Shown piece after piece: positions 25,242-39,000 of a DNA stretch of 64,000 nt (positions within the stretch are counted from its first letter, which is position 1; the number at the start of each line of letters is the position of its first letter). The notes under the pieces were generated by a model. That model saw only the letters and a list, made by a program, of their open reading frames with translations. It was not told where the DNA came from and did not search any database. The DNA lies in NCBI GenBank assembly GCA_028673005.1, contig CM054113.1, forward strand, positions 209,985,504 through 210,049,503. Reading direction: 5' to 3'. Position numbers and translations under genes: made by a program. Source of the DNA: Tanypteryx hageni (Eukaryota; Arthropoda; Insecta; Odonata; Petaluridae).

Positions 25242-28200
25242 ACTATATGAATGTATGATATACATGAATTTCTCATGTAAGTAAATTATATAATTTCTCT
25301 GTGTTATTGTTAGTACTGGAATTCTTTTCTTTTGAATTATTTTATTAATAAAAATTAATTATAGTTGTAAAAGGCATATATATTTGTTGTAGGTCGTAGA
25401 AAATTGAAAACATTGTTTGTTCTTATATTTAGTTTTAATTAGCACTACATGAGTGAACCATTAAAATATAGTGAAAAAATCCTTCTGTAAATACAAGTAA
25501 AACAATCATTAAATATGAACAAATCCAAAGAAAAATTAAGTTAAAAACTATCTATATTTCAATGAGCTGGTTGGGACTATTTTGCATAATTAGCTTCTCT
25601 ATGCATGGATGAATTTTTCTGAGTGCTAGAATAAGAAGTGGGTCCAAATTGTTATGAATTCTCTTTTTGTTTTTATAGATGTCAGTGCTGAGAATCCTTG
25701 TTCATACAGGTAGGATGATGGGAATAGAAAAAGTTTTGTAATAGCAGTATTACTCAAATGTTTAAATTCCTTATGAGCTATGTGAAAAAGTCACAGAGGT
25801 TTGTCAGATAATATTTTTAATGAATTGTCAGTAGACAATTCAATGGAATTCTCTTTCAGATTAAGAAGAAGAATCGAATTAGCAATTGCTTGTGTTATGA
25901 AAGGATTTGTTACCTAATAATTTGTGCTGCTCGCTGTTTCAGTTTCCAGAAAGTATGTCAAAAATACCACATGAGGATGATCAAATGGGGTTCAATAATA
26001 CCTATATCTAATTCACTCACAGCTACTTCATTTAGCTTCTTTAAGTCACAAAATATATATTGTAATATAGCCAGCTTCCACACAATTTTCCCAGCATAAC
26101 AATCTTTTTATGAGTTGTGGAAGATGGTGATGCTGGTTGTTTAGTGGGAGGGTACTGTGGGAAACATGAATCTTTTGCTTTATTATACAAACTTGGGTAC
26201 CCCTTGAAAAGACCTTGCGTGCCCCCAAAGGTATGTACATCCCAGGTTGAATACCACTGCTTTAGATCATAATGTTAGCTTTCATGCTAACATAATTCTT
26301 CTTTAACAATTGGCAGTGAGAGGCCAACCAGGACTGGAATTCTTTCCATTTCATGAGCGTTATGAGCCCCCTCCACCACCAGAACCAGGACAACGTCGCC
26401 CACCAGAAGAGATTGAAGCAGAGCTTAAGAAGCAGGAGAAGGAATTAGAAAAACTTGCTCTAATCACAATTAAGTAAAATGATTCTTAATTATTCCTAGT
26501 GATTGATTTCCAAACTATTCCATTTATTCTGACCAAAAATTATAATTAAATTTCAAAGATAAAAACAAAAAATAATTTATAGGCTCTATTTTTTTAATTT
26601 TTAAAGAAGAGTAACTGCATTACGTTTTACCAAAACTGTAATCTTGAAAAATAAAATTATATTTGACATTACAATTAATTCTTTTTGGAAGTGAAGACCA
26701 TACTTTTTAAATTCAAAGATCTTTCTGTTTAGCCTCTTCTATGATATTGACATCAATTATTTTTTTCTAGTCTACCTGAGACTGTCTTATGGTTTGAGCC
26801 ACCAGTAATTGTAGGTTGGGATGAAAAAGCAGGATATTGGAATACATCAGAATTTCATGATATTCGCTTCAATGAAGAGAAGCAGTCAGTATCATTTCGC
26901 ACAGGACTTCTTTCTGGTCCTATCGCCCTTGCTGCTTACCGCTACTCAAACCTCCCTTTCCAAACCTGGGATATGAGGCCAGGAGGATCTGATACTGTCA
27001 TACTTTCTCTTACAGCCTCTGTGCTTGCTGTTGAGCTCACGTTTAAGGTAAAATTATGAAATTGAAATGGTATTGTTAATTCCAATGGATAACAAGAGTT
27101 CATGTTGATTTAATAATAATAATAATACATTTATTGGTCCAGGGATCATACATTCAGATGATATAGGACAAGTCAGGTGTACAGTGAGATAACACTAAAA
27201 GTGAAGTACAAGAATTCAAACAAAAACAAATAGAATTGGCTATCATACATAATTTCAATGACCTATCATTTAAATATAATAATAATACATTTATTATTCC
27301 ATTGAGGACATAGATAATGTCGTCAGTCAAAATATTAATTACAATATTCACGACAATGAATTTTCACAGCACACAGACATTTTCATCGAAATATATAGGT
27401 ATATATAGGTAGTCCTTCATTAATATCATTTTGAATAATGTCATTTTGGAGTTACCTTGTTAAAAAATGATACCTTTTCCTTGATTAACCCTTTAACTGC
27501 TAAATTTATGAAATGGGAAAATTGGGGATATGCTGAGTTTAAAAAAAATAGAAAATCAATATTTAACAATACTAAATTGTAACAATACATGCAACTTTAT
27601 TCCATACACAATGATATATTTTTCTTTGTTATTCATTTTAATGATGTTATTTGTTGTGATATAACGTGCGAGAGATACTGAAGGCACAAAAACATTAAAT
27701 GCCTAAACGCATTCACAGCAGTTAAAAGGTTAGCACTATTATGGTTTTGAAGTTAGGTAGTTCCCAACGGAGATGAAGCAATGTTGTGCAGCATTGCCAC
27801 ATTACTCTGACATGATATATAGCTAGGATTTTGGATGTTTGATGCTAAAATAATTGTTTGAGTATGGAAATCCAAATTTAAAAATTATGATGCATAAACT
27901 TGTTTAAAATGTAATAATGAAAAATCTACACTTTTTGATGAAAGTTCATTTTTGCCAAATTAAAAATTTTTACAAATTCAATCTCTATTGATTCAAAGCA
28001 AATCCTACCAAGCCTTTTTGTAACCTAATTTGCTGTGCATGCAGACATATATGGTGAAATTGTGTTGGTGTCACACTATTTTCTTAAATTTGCCCTTAAA
28101 TCTATCTATTCGTACGATGGCTGAAGAAATAAAGATTAGTGCTCCCCACTACTTCTGTATTTAAAAAAAACCAAGAAGAACGGTTACCGTAGGAGTTAAA

Positions 28201-31200
28201 TTAGATATAATTAAGTGTTATACAGCTGGCAAACTTGTTTCTGAGATCGCAAGGGGTTATTCATTTCCAGCAACTACAGTAAGGATTATTGTAAAATATT
28301 CTGCTAAAATCAAAGAATTTTAGGAATCTCCCATTGCTTCATCCTCGACTCAATTTATTAGAAATATGTGTGCTTTAATGGTTAATATGGAAAGGTTATT
28401 GAGTGACTGGGTGGAGAGTCAACATCGATGCCAGTTTCCTCTAAGTAAGATTTTAATTATGTAAAAGGAAAAGTTTACTTGAAAATTTAAAGGAGTATAG
28501 GGATGCAGCTAAAGCATTTCCTGATTTTTTCTAGCATTTATTGGAAAGGGAAGTTATATGGCTCAGCAGCTTTTCAATTTTGATGAAAATGGACTGTATT
28601 GGGAAAAATGTCAGAAAGAACATTTATTCCAAAGAGGAGAGGAATATGTCAGACTTTAAACTTACTAAAGATAAGTGGAAACTGCTACTTGGGGTTACTG
28701 CTGCAGATTTGCAGCTGAAACTTTTGATAGTTGAAAATTCTGAAAACCCAAGGGCTTAGAAAGTGCTTCCTAAACATTGTTTACCAATTGTATGGGGGTC
28801 AAACAAGAAAGTCTGGATAACTGATTTACAAATTATTTTTCCTAGCTGTTGAGCATTATTGCACTCAGAATAACCTGGCAAAAAGGGCATTTCTTGTCCT
28901 TGACAATGGTCCAGGACATTCCCCAACCCTTGATGACTCTGCAGAAAATTTGAAGGTGGTTTTCCTGCTACCAAACACAACTTCTTTATTACAATCTGTG
29001 GATCAGACTGTTAAAGCAATCTTCAAACCCTTCTATAGCTGATCCGGCCAGAGTTGGCACCTGAAGAGCTGGTTGCCTGCCCACAGATGGGAAGGCGATG
29101 ATGCCAAATGCTGTAACGACCATCAGTTTACCCCAACCTGCTGAGTCACTGTTCATTATGCGTGTGGGACTAGCAAAACAGGAGGGCTAAGAGAAAATGA
29201 AAACAGTGCACCATTGCCATGGTAACGGGCCGCTCTTTATGCTGTCTCATTGGCTAAAGCTCTCTCCCTCCAGAATTGGCATATGACTGCTTCCAAGCAA
29301 CCAAGTGCCAACTCTGACCTTCTCAACTATACCTATGCAGGACCTTTACTAAAGCTCTTTAAGGGAACAGCTGGTGAAAGTGCTGTCAAACTGAAGTAAT
29401 TCTGGCATGACTTCAATATCCGAAACGTTAACAACATCATTTCTGAATCATGAAATGAAGTCATCTGCTCCACTAAGAATCATGTCTGAAGAAGGATTTG
29501 GACAGATTGCATTAATGATTTCCAAGGTTTTTAGAGGACTTTAAATGATATACAAGACTTGATCTTTGATATTGGAGAAAATATTGGATTTAATGATATT
29601 GAGGCAAATAATGTTGATAAGCTACTTGCCTCCCTTGATGAGGAACTGACAAATGAAGTTTTAATTGAATTGGATGATCAAAGGGCTCATGAAGAAGCTA
29701 ATGTTGAGACATTCACCCCAGGTTTTAAGAAACAAGATGTTAACAAGGCTCTTCAATATTTTGGCCTAGGAAAGGCCATGCTGGATGAAAATGATCCTAA
29801 CAGGGAATGAAGCTCTGCCGTAATAAGAAAAGTAAGGGACAATAACAGCTGTTACAAGGAAATTTATGATGAGAATAAGAAAGCATCAGTCCAACTATCC
29901 CTTGATCAGTTCTTCACAAAAAACCAGGAAAGATCTCCCAAATTTCAGAAAATAGGCCCCCAGTCATATCTTCAAAGAAACTTTAGCCTTTTATTCTAAT
30001 TAATGCCATCACCATAGGCATCTGCTGGGAGTAAATGGGGCAGTTGTCACCCTCTGGATCAGGCCTGTGTCAAGGGAAAACAACCATTGATGTCTGGTTA
30101 GGTCAGGGGCAGGGGAATAACTCGTTAATTTTTCTGAGGTCAGGAAAGCAGGTAGGGATCTCCTGCAATATGCTTGAAACAAACTACTAAAATATCAAGC
30201 CCACCAAACTTTACTGGGAGTTTGCCTATCACCTTGCCCACCCTCCTGGAAAAGTTCCAGCAGATGCCCATGGCCATCACCATATTTAAAATCCCAGAGG
30301 TACAAGTAAAGGATCTACTGAGGTAAGTTACACACAACTTTATATACTTTGTGTCCATAAAATGAGTTTACTATAGTCTGAGAACATAACCCCAATGTAT
30401 AACATTGTGTATATTGAAAAATTCATTTTGATTAAAAATGTTTTTCAGGAATGCATTAATGATATTAATCAAGGGCTACTTGTACACCAAAATACTAAGT
30501 GAATTTATTCAAAGCTTTATTTCTACTACATTATCAAAATATTTTTGGAATGTACATTAGGGCACAACTAGATGCATTTTACAACAGATATCCTTAGATA
30601 TTTTTGATTGCGTTGGGCGAAAAGATCTCTTATCTACATTATAACACTAAAATGTCCATCTATTGCTTGTTTACTAGCACTTTCAGTTAAAGTTTGTATA
30701 ATTGATGATTACCATATATACTCGTGTATAGGTCGAGGTTTTAAGACCGAATTTTTAGCAAAAAACTTGGGGGTCGACTTATACACGAGAAATATTTTTG
30801 ATAGGTTTAAACCCAAGACTTTATTTGCCCCACGGTTATTAAAATTTGATGGAATTTACACTCTTGTTGTACTATCAAATATTTAAATACTGCTGTATAG
30901 AAAGAATAAATTACTATATAATTTGGTGATCTTATGTTGATTTTTGATGCTTTGTGAATAATTAAGCAATTTTGCTAAACCTAACGTTCAGTAACATGAC
31001 AGAGGCAAGACAGAAAACTGGCAGCTAAACAGATGCACAATATGGTAACTCTGTAACATGTAAATAAAGAAACACCTTATCGGTGATTCGTGGAAAGGCA
31101 ACGCCTACCTCTAAGCGTTGCAGATTTAATTAGTATCACCAAAATATTTATGGTATACAAATTGTGGTACTGGGCGCATAACCAGAAGGAAGATAAACAA

Positions 31201-34200
31201 GGTGAGAAGGCAATGCATGATACTGAGAAATGAGAAATGGAACTACCAGGAGGAAAGGCGGAAAAAAAGAAGACAAACGTAAATATAAGATTTTGAAGTT
31301 TGTAATGTAAGAGGAGACATGTAATATTCTTCACTGTAATGTCGGTGGCACTAGCGTTGCTTTGTTTACCTTTTGCATCCTTTCCTTCCACATTCACATT
31401 TGCCCTCACCGATATATGTACTATGCACTCATACCTACATATTACGGAAATTTGAAACTTACAAAATATTCTCCACCAGGTTAGGTTGGTTAGGGGTTGG
31501 CTTGGTTTTCCTTCCACGTTCATATTTGCACTCTCTGAGGGGTAGGTTCCTCCATTCCTTTTCCAAAAATGTGCAAAACATGGATTTTCTAGGACAACGT
31601 AGTACATCTTTTCGCCACTTTATCATCAATTTCGGCAGCATCTATCCTCCACAGTCCAATGTCAGTTTTGTTCCCTGTTCTCCTTTACAAAGATAGCTTC
31701 TGAATGAATGCCGGGACAAAATATGAAGTCAATCCCAAGTCATTCGATCTATTATAAAGGCATATGCAATATAACGATGTTTGATGTTATGCATTGGTGC
31801 TGGGGAGACATCGGACTGCTTCACTGCTACTTTGACACAATGTAGTTATATCGGACTAAAGGGAACTTAACGTGGAAATTAATGGATCAAACGTATTGAA
31901 TATGTACATAAAAATTCATTCTACTACACCTGAAAATCTGGAGTTAGCTTATACACGAGATATACCAAAAAACAAAACTTTTTATGAAAAAGTCGGGGGT
32001 TGACTTATATATGAGATTGACTTATACACGAGTATATACGGTATTTATTCTGCAAGTTCTACCAAAATGAAAATTTTATAATTTTGTAAGTAGGACTATC
32101 CATAATGTGTAGTTTTGCCCTACTTTTAGAATATTATTAATTGCAGAACAAAGAAAATCTTCTAAATGCTATAAATATCAGTTTAACAAACTAATATCTA
32201 TACAATTTCATATTTTTTAAGTATAAAAATACAATATTTGTGCACATTAAATACAAATATATCTAACTTTGTCTTCAATTTCATAGAATTGCAAACTAAT
32301 TTCAGGAAAGCATGGTATGTCTCAGTCAGTTACAAAATGGACCAACAAATGCACTTCAAGACATCGTTGGTATATATTACACCCCTCATGTATTAATTAG
32401 GGTAAGTTTTTACTATTCAACTTTGTAACATAATTCCTATTTTTAAATTATAAATTAATGTTACATTATCCAAGAAAGATTAAGAACATTATTACTACAT
32501 GCAACTGTTGCAATATTCTTATCAAAAATACTCTTTATTTAAATATGATTGCTATTCCTCTTTAATATCAAATTAGCAACAAAGGTAAATTATGTTTCCA
32601 TAGACTTTTAATAATGCAAGTGTGTGTGTGTGCATGCGTGTATATATATAGGTATATATACTAGAATATTTACCCGGCTTTGCATGGGTTACTGTTTAAA
32701 TGAAATATAGAGCATATTATTATTATTTATTTTTAATTCCGTAAAAATTGCATACACAAATCATGTACAATTGTCAGGAGCTGTCATAAAAGACATTCAC
32801 AACACATATATACTATGAAAGTTACATATCATAACAAAACAAGCAAAATATACAATATAAATATATAGTTACATATGCTATAATTTCTTCCTGTTGCAGA
32901 AAATCTGTAAAAGGCACTGTCTATGTTTCATATTATATCATTGTGCAAGTAACCTTCATCAGAAATAGTTCTAATAAGGACATTCACCATTTATATTTGA
33001 AAGGAAGAAAACATTAAAACTACAATCTCAAAATACAGCAATATTTAAATATAAAACAAGTAAATTACAGGTTAGAATTTCTTCCTGTTACATGTTTTTG
33101 GAGTAGCACACATCAATAAATTCTTCAACTGAGTAAAAGGCATTCTCTATTAGGAATTTGGACATTTTGTTCTTAAAATCTTTTTCTGATCTGCTACTCT
33201 TAAGATTGGGAGATAGATTGTTAAACCATTGAATACCTTTATATTTGGGAAGAATTTCATACAATTTTAGTCTATGTTGGATAGCACGATAAGAGGAATT
33301 GCCTCTAGTAAAGTGTTCATGGACATCTTTATTACATATTATGTCATCCAAAGTAGCTAAATATAGTAAAGTCCTATTTATTACAGTGGAGGAGAGCATC
33401 AGTAGTTTAACATGCCTACATGTTTGTTTCGGGAGTAATTTTGCTATATAGCGTATTGCTTTCTTTTGTAAAATAAAAAGCTTCTGTAAATTTGTTTTGC
33501 TAGTGTGCCCCAATAATTCAATTCCATAGACAAGGTATGGGTAAATTGGTCCAAAATAAGCAGATTTCATAACTCATTGTGTACAGCGATATTTTAGGTT
33601 CCTTAAGACAAAGATTTCTGCTAATTTTATGCGATATTTCATCTATATGGTAATTCCAGCTTAGTTTTTCATCAATAATTAAACCAAGAAATTTTGTAGT
33701 GGTTTTTCATTATCATGATATCTCCTACAAGGTAACTATTTTCTGAGTCATATAAGCATTAGGAGAATTCTATAAAGCATGATTTTTCAGTGTTTATTGT
33801 GAGAAAGTTTTCATTATAATATTGTGCAATGCTGTTTAAGACAACATTTCCCATTATTTCCAGCTGAGAGTACAGCTTATCAGCTATTGTGATAGAAGTA
33901 TCATCAGCATACAAAATTATTGTTCCATCATTGATAACAGATTGAATGTCGTTTATATATAATAAGAAGAGCTAGGGTCCAAGACCTGAACTCTGAGGAA
34001 CTCCATTGATAGCAGTGAGATTAGATGACAATATTTCCCTGGGGTGTCTGTAGCTTTACTACATGCATTCAGTTTGTTAAGTAAGATTTAATAAGACTAT
34101 GGGTTTGACTTCTTATACCAAAATTTTCAAGTTTTTCAAGGAGCATGTCAAAATTTATGCAGGCAAAAGCTTTTGACAGATCCAGGAAGATACCAATGGA

Positions 34201-35972
34201 ATTGTTTCCTAGGCCAATATCGCTGATGATTTTTTCCAGAAAGGTGATTGCCACAGTAGTGGTAGATTTGCCCTTGATGAATCCATGTTGGGTGTTACAG
34301 ATTATGTTATGGCGTTTGAGGAAGGATATGAGTCTATTCAGCAGTATTATTTCAAATATTTTGGAAAAAACATGATATCAGAGATATGGGTCTGTAGTTT
34401 GTTACATCCATTTTGTCACCCTTTTTATTAATTGGATGAATTACATATTTTGAGAGCATTTGGAAAGATTCCTTCCTCAAAGGATTTGTTAATGGAGTTG
34501 GATAAAGGAAAGGCAATGGATGATGCACATGCTTTTATGGCAGTAATAGGAATGCCATCATCTCCTGCAGAATTTTTTGCTTTCATGTTTTTAATTGTTT
34601 TTATTTTATTGCTAAAATTTCTATACTTTATTTAAAAACGATTTAGTATTTGTTTGGGTTGTTCATTAGCTCAAGTCAATCGGTTTCTTAATGCATTAGA
34701 TTGAAGCCGACTATGTCTTTGTTCAGAACTTTCATTCTCTCTTCTATTTGCCATTATATTTTTTGAACTACAGGCAGTTAGTCATGGTCTTTTTGTTTGC
34801 GGCATTTCTACAATAAACATATAATTATTATATACAAAATCTTGACTGTAAAAGTGGCAAAGAAACCCAATTAACCCAAGTCTAAATATCAAATTTCATC
34901 AAAATTGCTTAATAAATGTAGAATCTAGACCAAAAAATACGAATGACAAAGCATGTGGATTTGTATAGCATAACATACATATATATTCAATTCCAACTAT
35001 TTAGCCTTTTATTTTAATTTACTACTTCTTAATATTAAGGTTAACTATATATAAATTAATTAATATATTAATCGCACCTAAAATCATACAAAATAAAATA
35101 CGTAAATACCAACAATGTATTGAAAAAAGCATAAAATTCAAGTTTAAATTAAATAATATACTATATTAATACACCGTTTAAGCACGATTCACTAAATAAG
35201 AGTATCTAACAATAATAAAAGGCTACTTCTGTCCCTTAGTCCCTTGGTCCCTTTGTGGCTCCCTCTGTCACGCTATAAAAATGCGAATAACTCGATTATG
35301 GAACGAAATTCATTCTTGATATTTGGCAGAAATGATCGATTCACATATTGTAAGATGATGATGAAAAGAAACCTAGAAAAGGTCCTAGGTTCGACTCCAA
35401 GGTAGGCCTTTCCATTTCCCATATGATAACACGTAAAAATCGACTTTTTGACTTGACTTGACATCTAAATTAGAAAGAATTAACCTACGATCTTCGGATC
35501 TAGCCCATTTTAAAGAAAAAACTATGAAGTTTCTTATTCTGTTCATCTATTCCAGCCTACATTTCGAAATTCCTCATGTTAAACGTTTAATTAACATATT
35601 TTGGGGAAATCTTGCCATGCCAACCCATTACAATGTTAACCTCAAAATTCTATTGTTATTTCAATCCTTATAGGTGAAAGCTTACAATTAGTACGAGAGA
35701 GAGAGAAGGAGAGAGAAATTCTTTTCATAGCAACCAATGTAAACAACATTCATTGCGTTATTTACGAGGAGCACATTTGAATGTAGAATATTAATCATTC
35801 GCATATTACAGTTAGGTACTTAGAATCATCCTAGGAGTTCGAAACTTGAAACAACAAACGCCTAAAAGAACGAAAGTTTATTTTCTTGCCATCCAAATAA
35901 AGTCAAGGCATATTTATGTTCATTTTTTATTTCACAAAAACCTTTCCCATTGAATTTCAATGGGAAAGGTTT

Positions 35973-36024
<52 letters not shown>

Positions 36025-39000
36025 AACACTAGTAGTTGGTGCTTGCATACTGCAAGCATTTCATATCACCTTGAAAAAACATTCATTCTTCAGACAGACC
36101 TTTCAGCATTGAAAATATTCTTTTGATTCTAAAGATTTCACCTCTGCAGCGATTTTCGTTTTTCCCACATGTAAAAATAATATTTTAAAACAATTCCCAA
36201 ATGTTGCAATTTAAAATTTTTTACACTTTCTTCATTATAAGGTACTAATGCTACACATTTTAGCCAAATTTTAAAGTTGAAGAATTTCTATAAGTTAAAT
36301 AATATTTTTCTAATTGTTTAAATTTAAATAATTTTTAACGGGCGCCGCAATTCATATATGGTAAAATTGAAACGTTTATTTGTGCAAATTCACTAATGTG
36401 TAAATAAGTTGAAAATTTCAGCTTCCTAGCTTATCCCGTAATACCAAAGCTGTTATCTATTTTTTTAACTTTAAGAATTTTTAACTGCCAAACAAATTAA
36501 AACATCAGAATTTCTATATTCCCTATTTCGTTTTTTTACAAATCCAATCTACAAAAAAAATTTCAGCTCCATAGAACACTCGGAAATATATAAACCTTGA
36601 AAATTTGTTTAAGCAATAGAGAATTTTTAGCGGCCGCATTGTTGCACTTTTTAAAGATTTTCGCTTTTTCTAGTAGGTTTTGCACAATGTTCTACCTATG
36701 AAAAAAATTTCGAATCTCCAGCTTATCTGGAAGTGCCTAAACATTAGTATCCTCCTGTTATATGTTATCATTATATATCGACGACTCTTACAGAGGAGGA
36801 GGATATAACATGCTAGTAGTTGGTGCTTGCATACTGCAAGCATTTCATCTCAACATAAAAAACATTCATTATTCATCTTTCATCATTACACATATATTTT
36901 TAATTCTAAATATTTCACCTCCGTAGCGATTTTCGTTTTTCCCACATGTAAAAATAATATTTTAAAACAATCCCCAAATGTTGCAATTTTAAAATTTTTA
37001 CACTTTCTCCATTATGGGGTAATAATGCTACACATTTTAGCCAAATTTTTAAGTTGTAGCTCTTCTAGAAGTAAAATAATATTTCTCTAATTGTTTAAAT
37101 TTAAATACTTTTTTACGGCCGCCACAATGCATATATGGTAAAATTGAAATGTTTATTTGTGCAAATCCACTACTCGGTAAGTAATTTGAAAATTTCAGCT
37201 TCCTAGCTCATCCCGTAGTACCTAAACAGTTATCTATTTGTTTAAACTTTAAGAATTTTTATCTGCCAAACAAATTAAAATATCAAAATTTTTATAATCC
37301 ATATTCCGTTTTTTTAAGAATTCTACTTATTAAAAAAATTTCAGCTCCTTAGCACATTCGGAAATGCCGAAACCCTTAAAATTTGTTTAAACAATTGCGA
37401 ATTTTTAGCAGCCGCAATGTTGCACTTTTTCATGATTTTCGTTTTTTCTAGTCGGTTTTGCACACACTCCTACCTAAGAAAAAAATTTCGAACCTCCAGC
37501 ACATCTGGAAGTGCCTAAACATTAGTATCCTCCTATCATTATATATCGACGACTCTTACAGAGGAGGATATAACATACTAGTAGTTGGTGCTTGCATACT
37601 GCAAGCATTTCATATCACCTTGAAAAAACATTCATTCTTCAGACAGATATTTCATCATTACAAATATTCTTTTGATTCTAAATATTTCACCTCCGCAGCG
37701 ATTTTCGTTTTTCCCACGTAAAAATAATAGTTTAAAACAATCCCCAAATGTTGCAATTTTTAACATTTTACACTCTCTCCATTATGGGGTACTAATGCTA
37801 CACATTTTAGCCAAATTTTAAAGTTGTAGCAACTCTAGTAGTTAAATAATATTTTTCTAATTGTTTAAATTTAAATAATTTTTAACGGCCGCCGCAATGT
37901 ATATATGGTAAAATTGAAATGTTTATTTGTGAAAATTTACTACTTTGTAAATTATTTGAAAATTTCAGCTTCCTAGCTCATCCCGTAGTACATAAACAGT
38001 TATCTATTTGTTTAAACTTTAAAATTTTTTAGCTGCTAAACAAAACAAAATATCAAAATTTGTATAATCCCTATTTCGTTTTTTTACAAATCCTACCTCT
38101 AAAATAAATTTCAGCTCCGTAGCACATTTGGAAATACATAAACCTTGAAAATTTGTTTAAACAATTGCGAATTTTTAGCGGCCGCATTGTTGCACTTTTT
38201 AAAGATTTTCGCTTTTTCTAGTAGGTTTTGCACAATGTTCTACCTATGAAAAAAATTTCGAATCTCCAGCTTATCTGGAAGTGCCTAAACATTAGTATCC
38301 TCCTGTTATATGTTATCATTATATATCGACGACTCTTACAGAGGAGGAGGATATAACATACTAGTAGTTGGTGCTTGCATCCTGCAAGCATTTCATCTCA
38401 ACATAAAAAAACATTCATTATTCATCTTTCATCATTACACATATATTTTTATTCTAAATATTTCACCTCCGCAGCGATTTTCGTTTTCCCACATGTAAAA
38501 ATAATATTTTAAAACAATTCCCAAATGTTGCAATTTTAAAAATTTTACACTTTCTCCATTATGGGGTACTAATGCTACACATTTTAGCCAAATTTTTAAG
38601 TTGTAGCACTTCTAGAAGTAAAATAATATTTCTCTAATTGTTTAAATTTAAATACTTTTTTACGGCCGCCACAATGCATATATGGTAAAATTGAAATGTT
38701 TATTTGTGCAAATCCACTACTCGGTAAGTAATTTGAAAATTTCAGCTTCCTAGCTCATCCCGTAGTACCTAAACAGTTATCTATTTGTTTAAACTTTAAG
38801 AATTTTTATCTGCCAAACAAATTAAAATATCAAAATTTTTATAATCCATATTCCGTTTTTTTAAGAATTCTACTTATAAAAAAAATTTCAGCTCCTTAGC
38901 ACATTCGGAAATGCCGAAACCCTTAAAATTTGTTTAAACAATTGAGAATTTTTAGCAGCCGCAATGTTGCACTTTTTCATGATTTTCGTTTTTTCTAGTC

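Larger units (their letters stand above)
27407..30482 (+). mobile_element. Tigger/pogo-type DNA transposon (~3.1 kb)
   Basis: Left GTAGTCCTTCATTAATATCATT and right (reverse complement) GTAGCCCTTGATTAATATCATT terminal repeats are bounded by TA. The interior holds a degenerate jerky/Tigger transposase and a nested 289-bp MITE. Long non-coding flanks separate the transposase from each end, as in other Tigger elements. Confidence 0.75.

Noticed and set aside
31077..31607. 176-codon minus-strand frame inside the TA-flanked element, possible transposase
   Set aside because: No helix-turn-helix or acidic catalytic motif could be found and the hydrophobic low-complexity content suggests chance. The element was called on its ends only.
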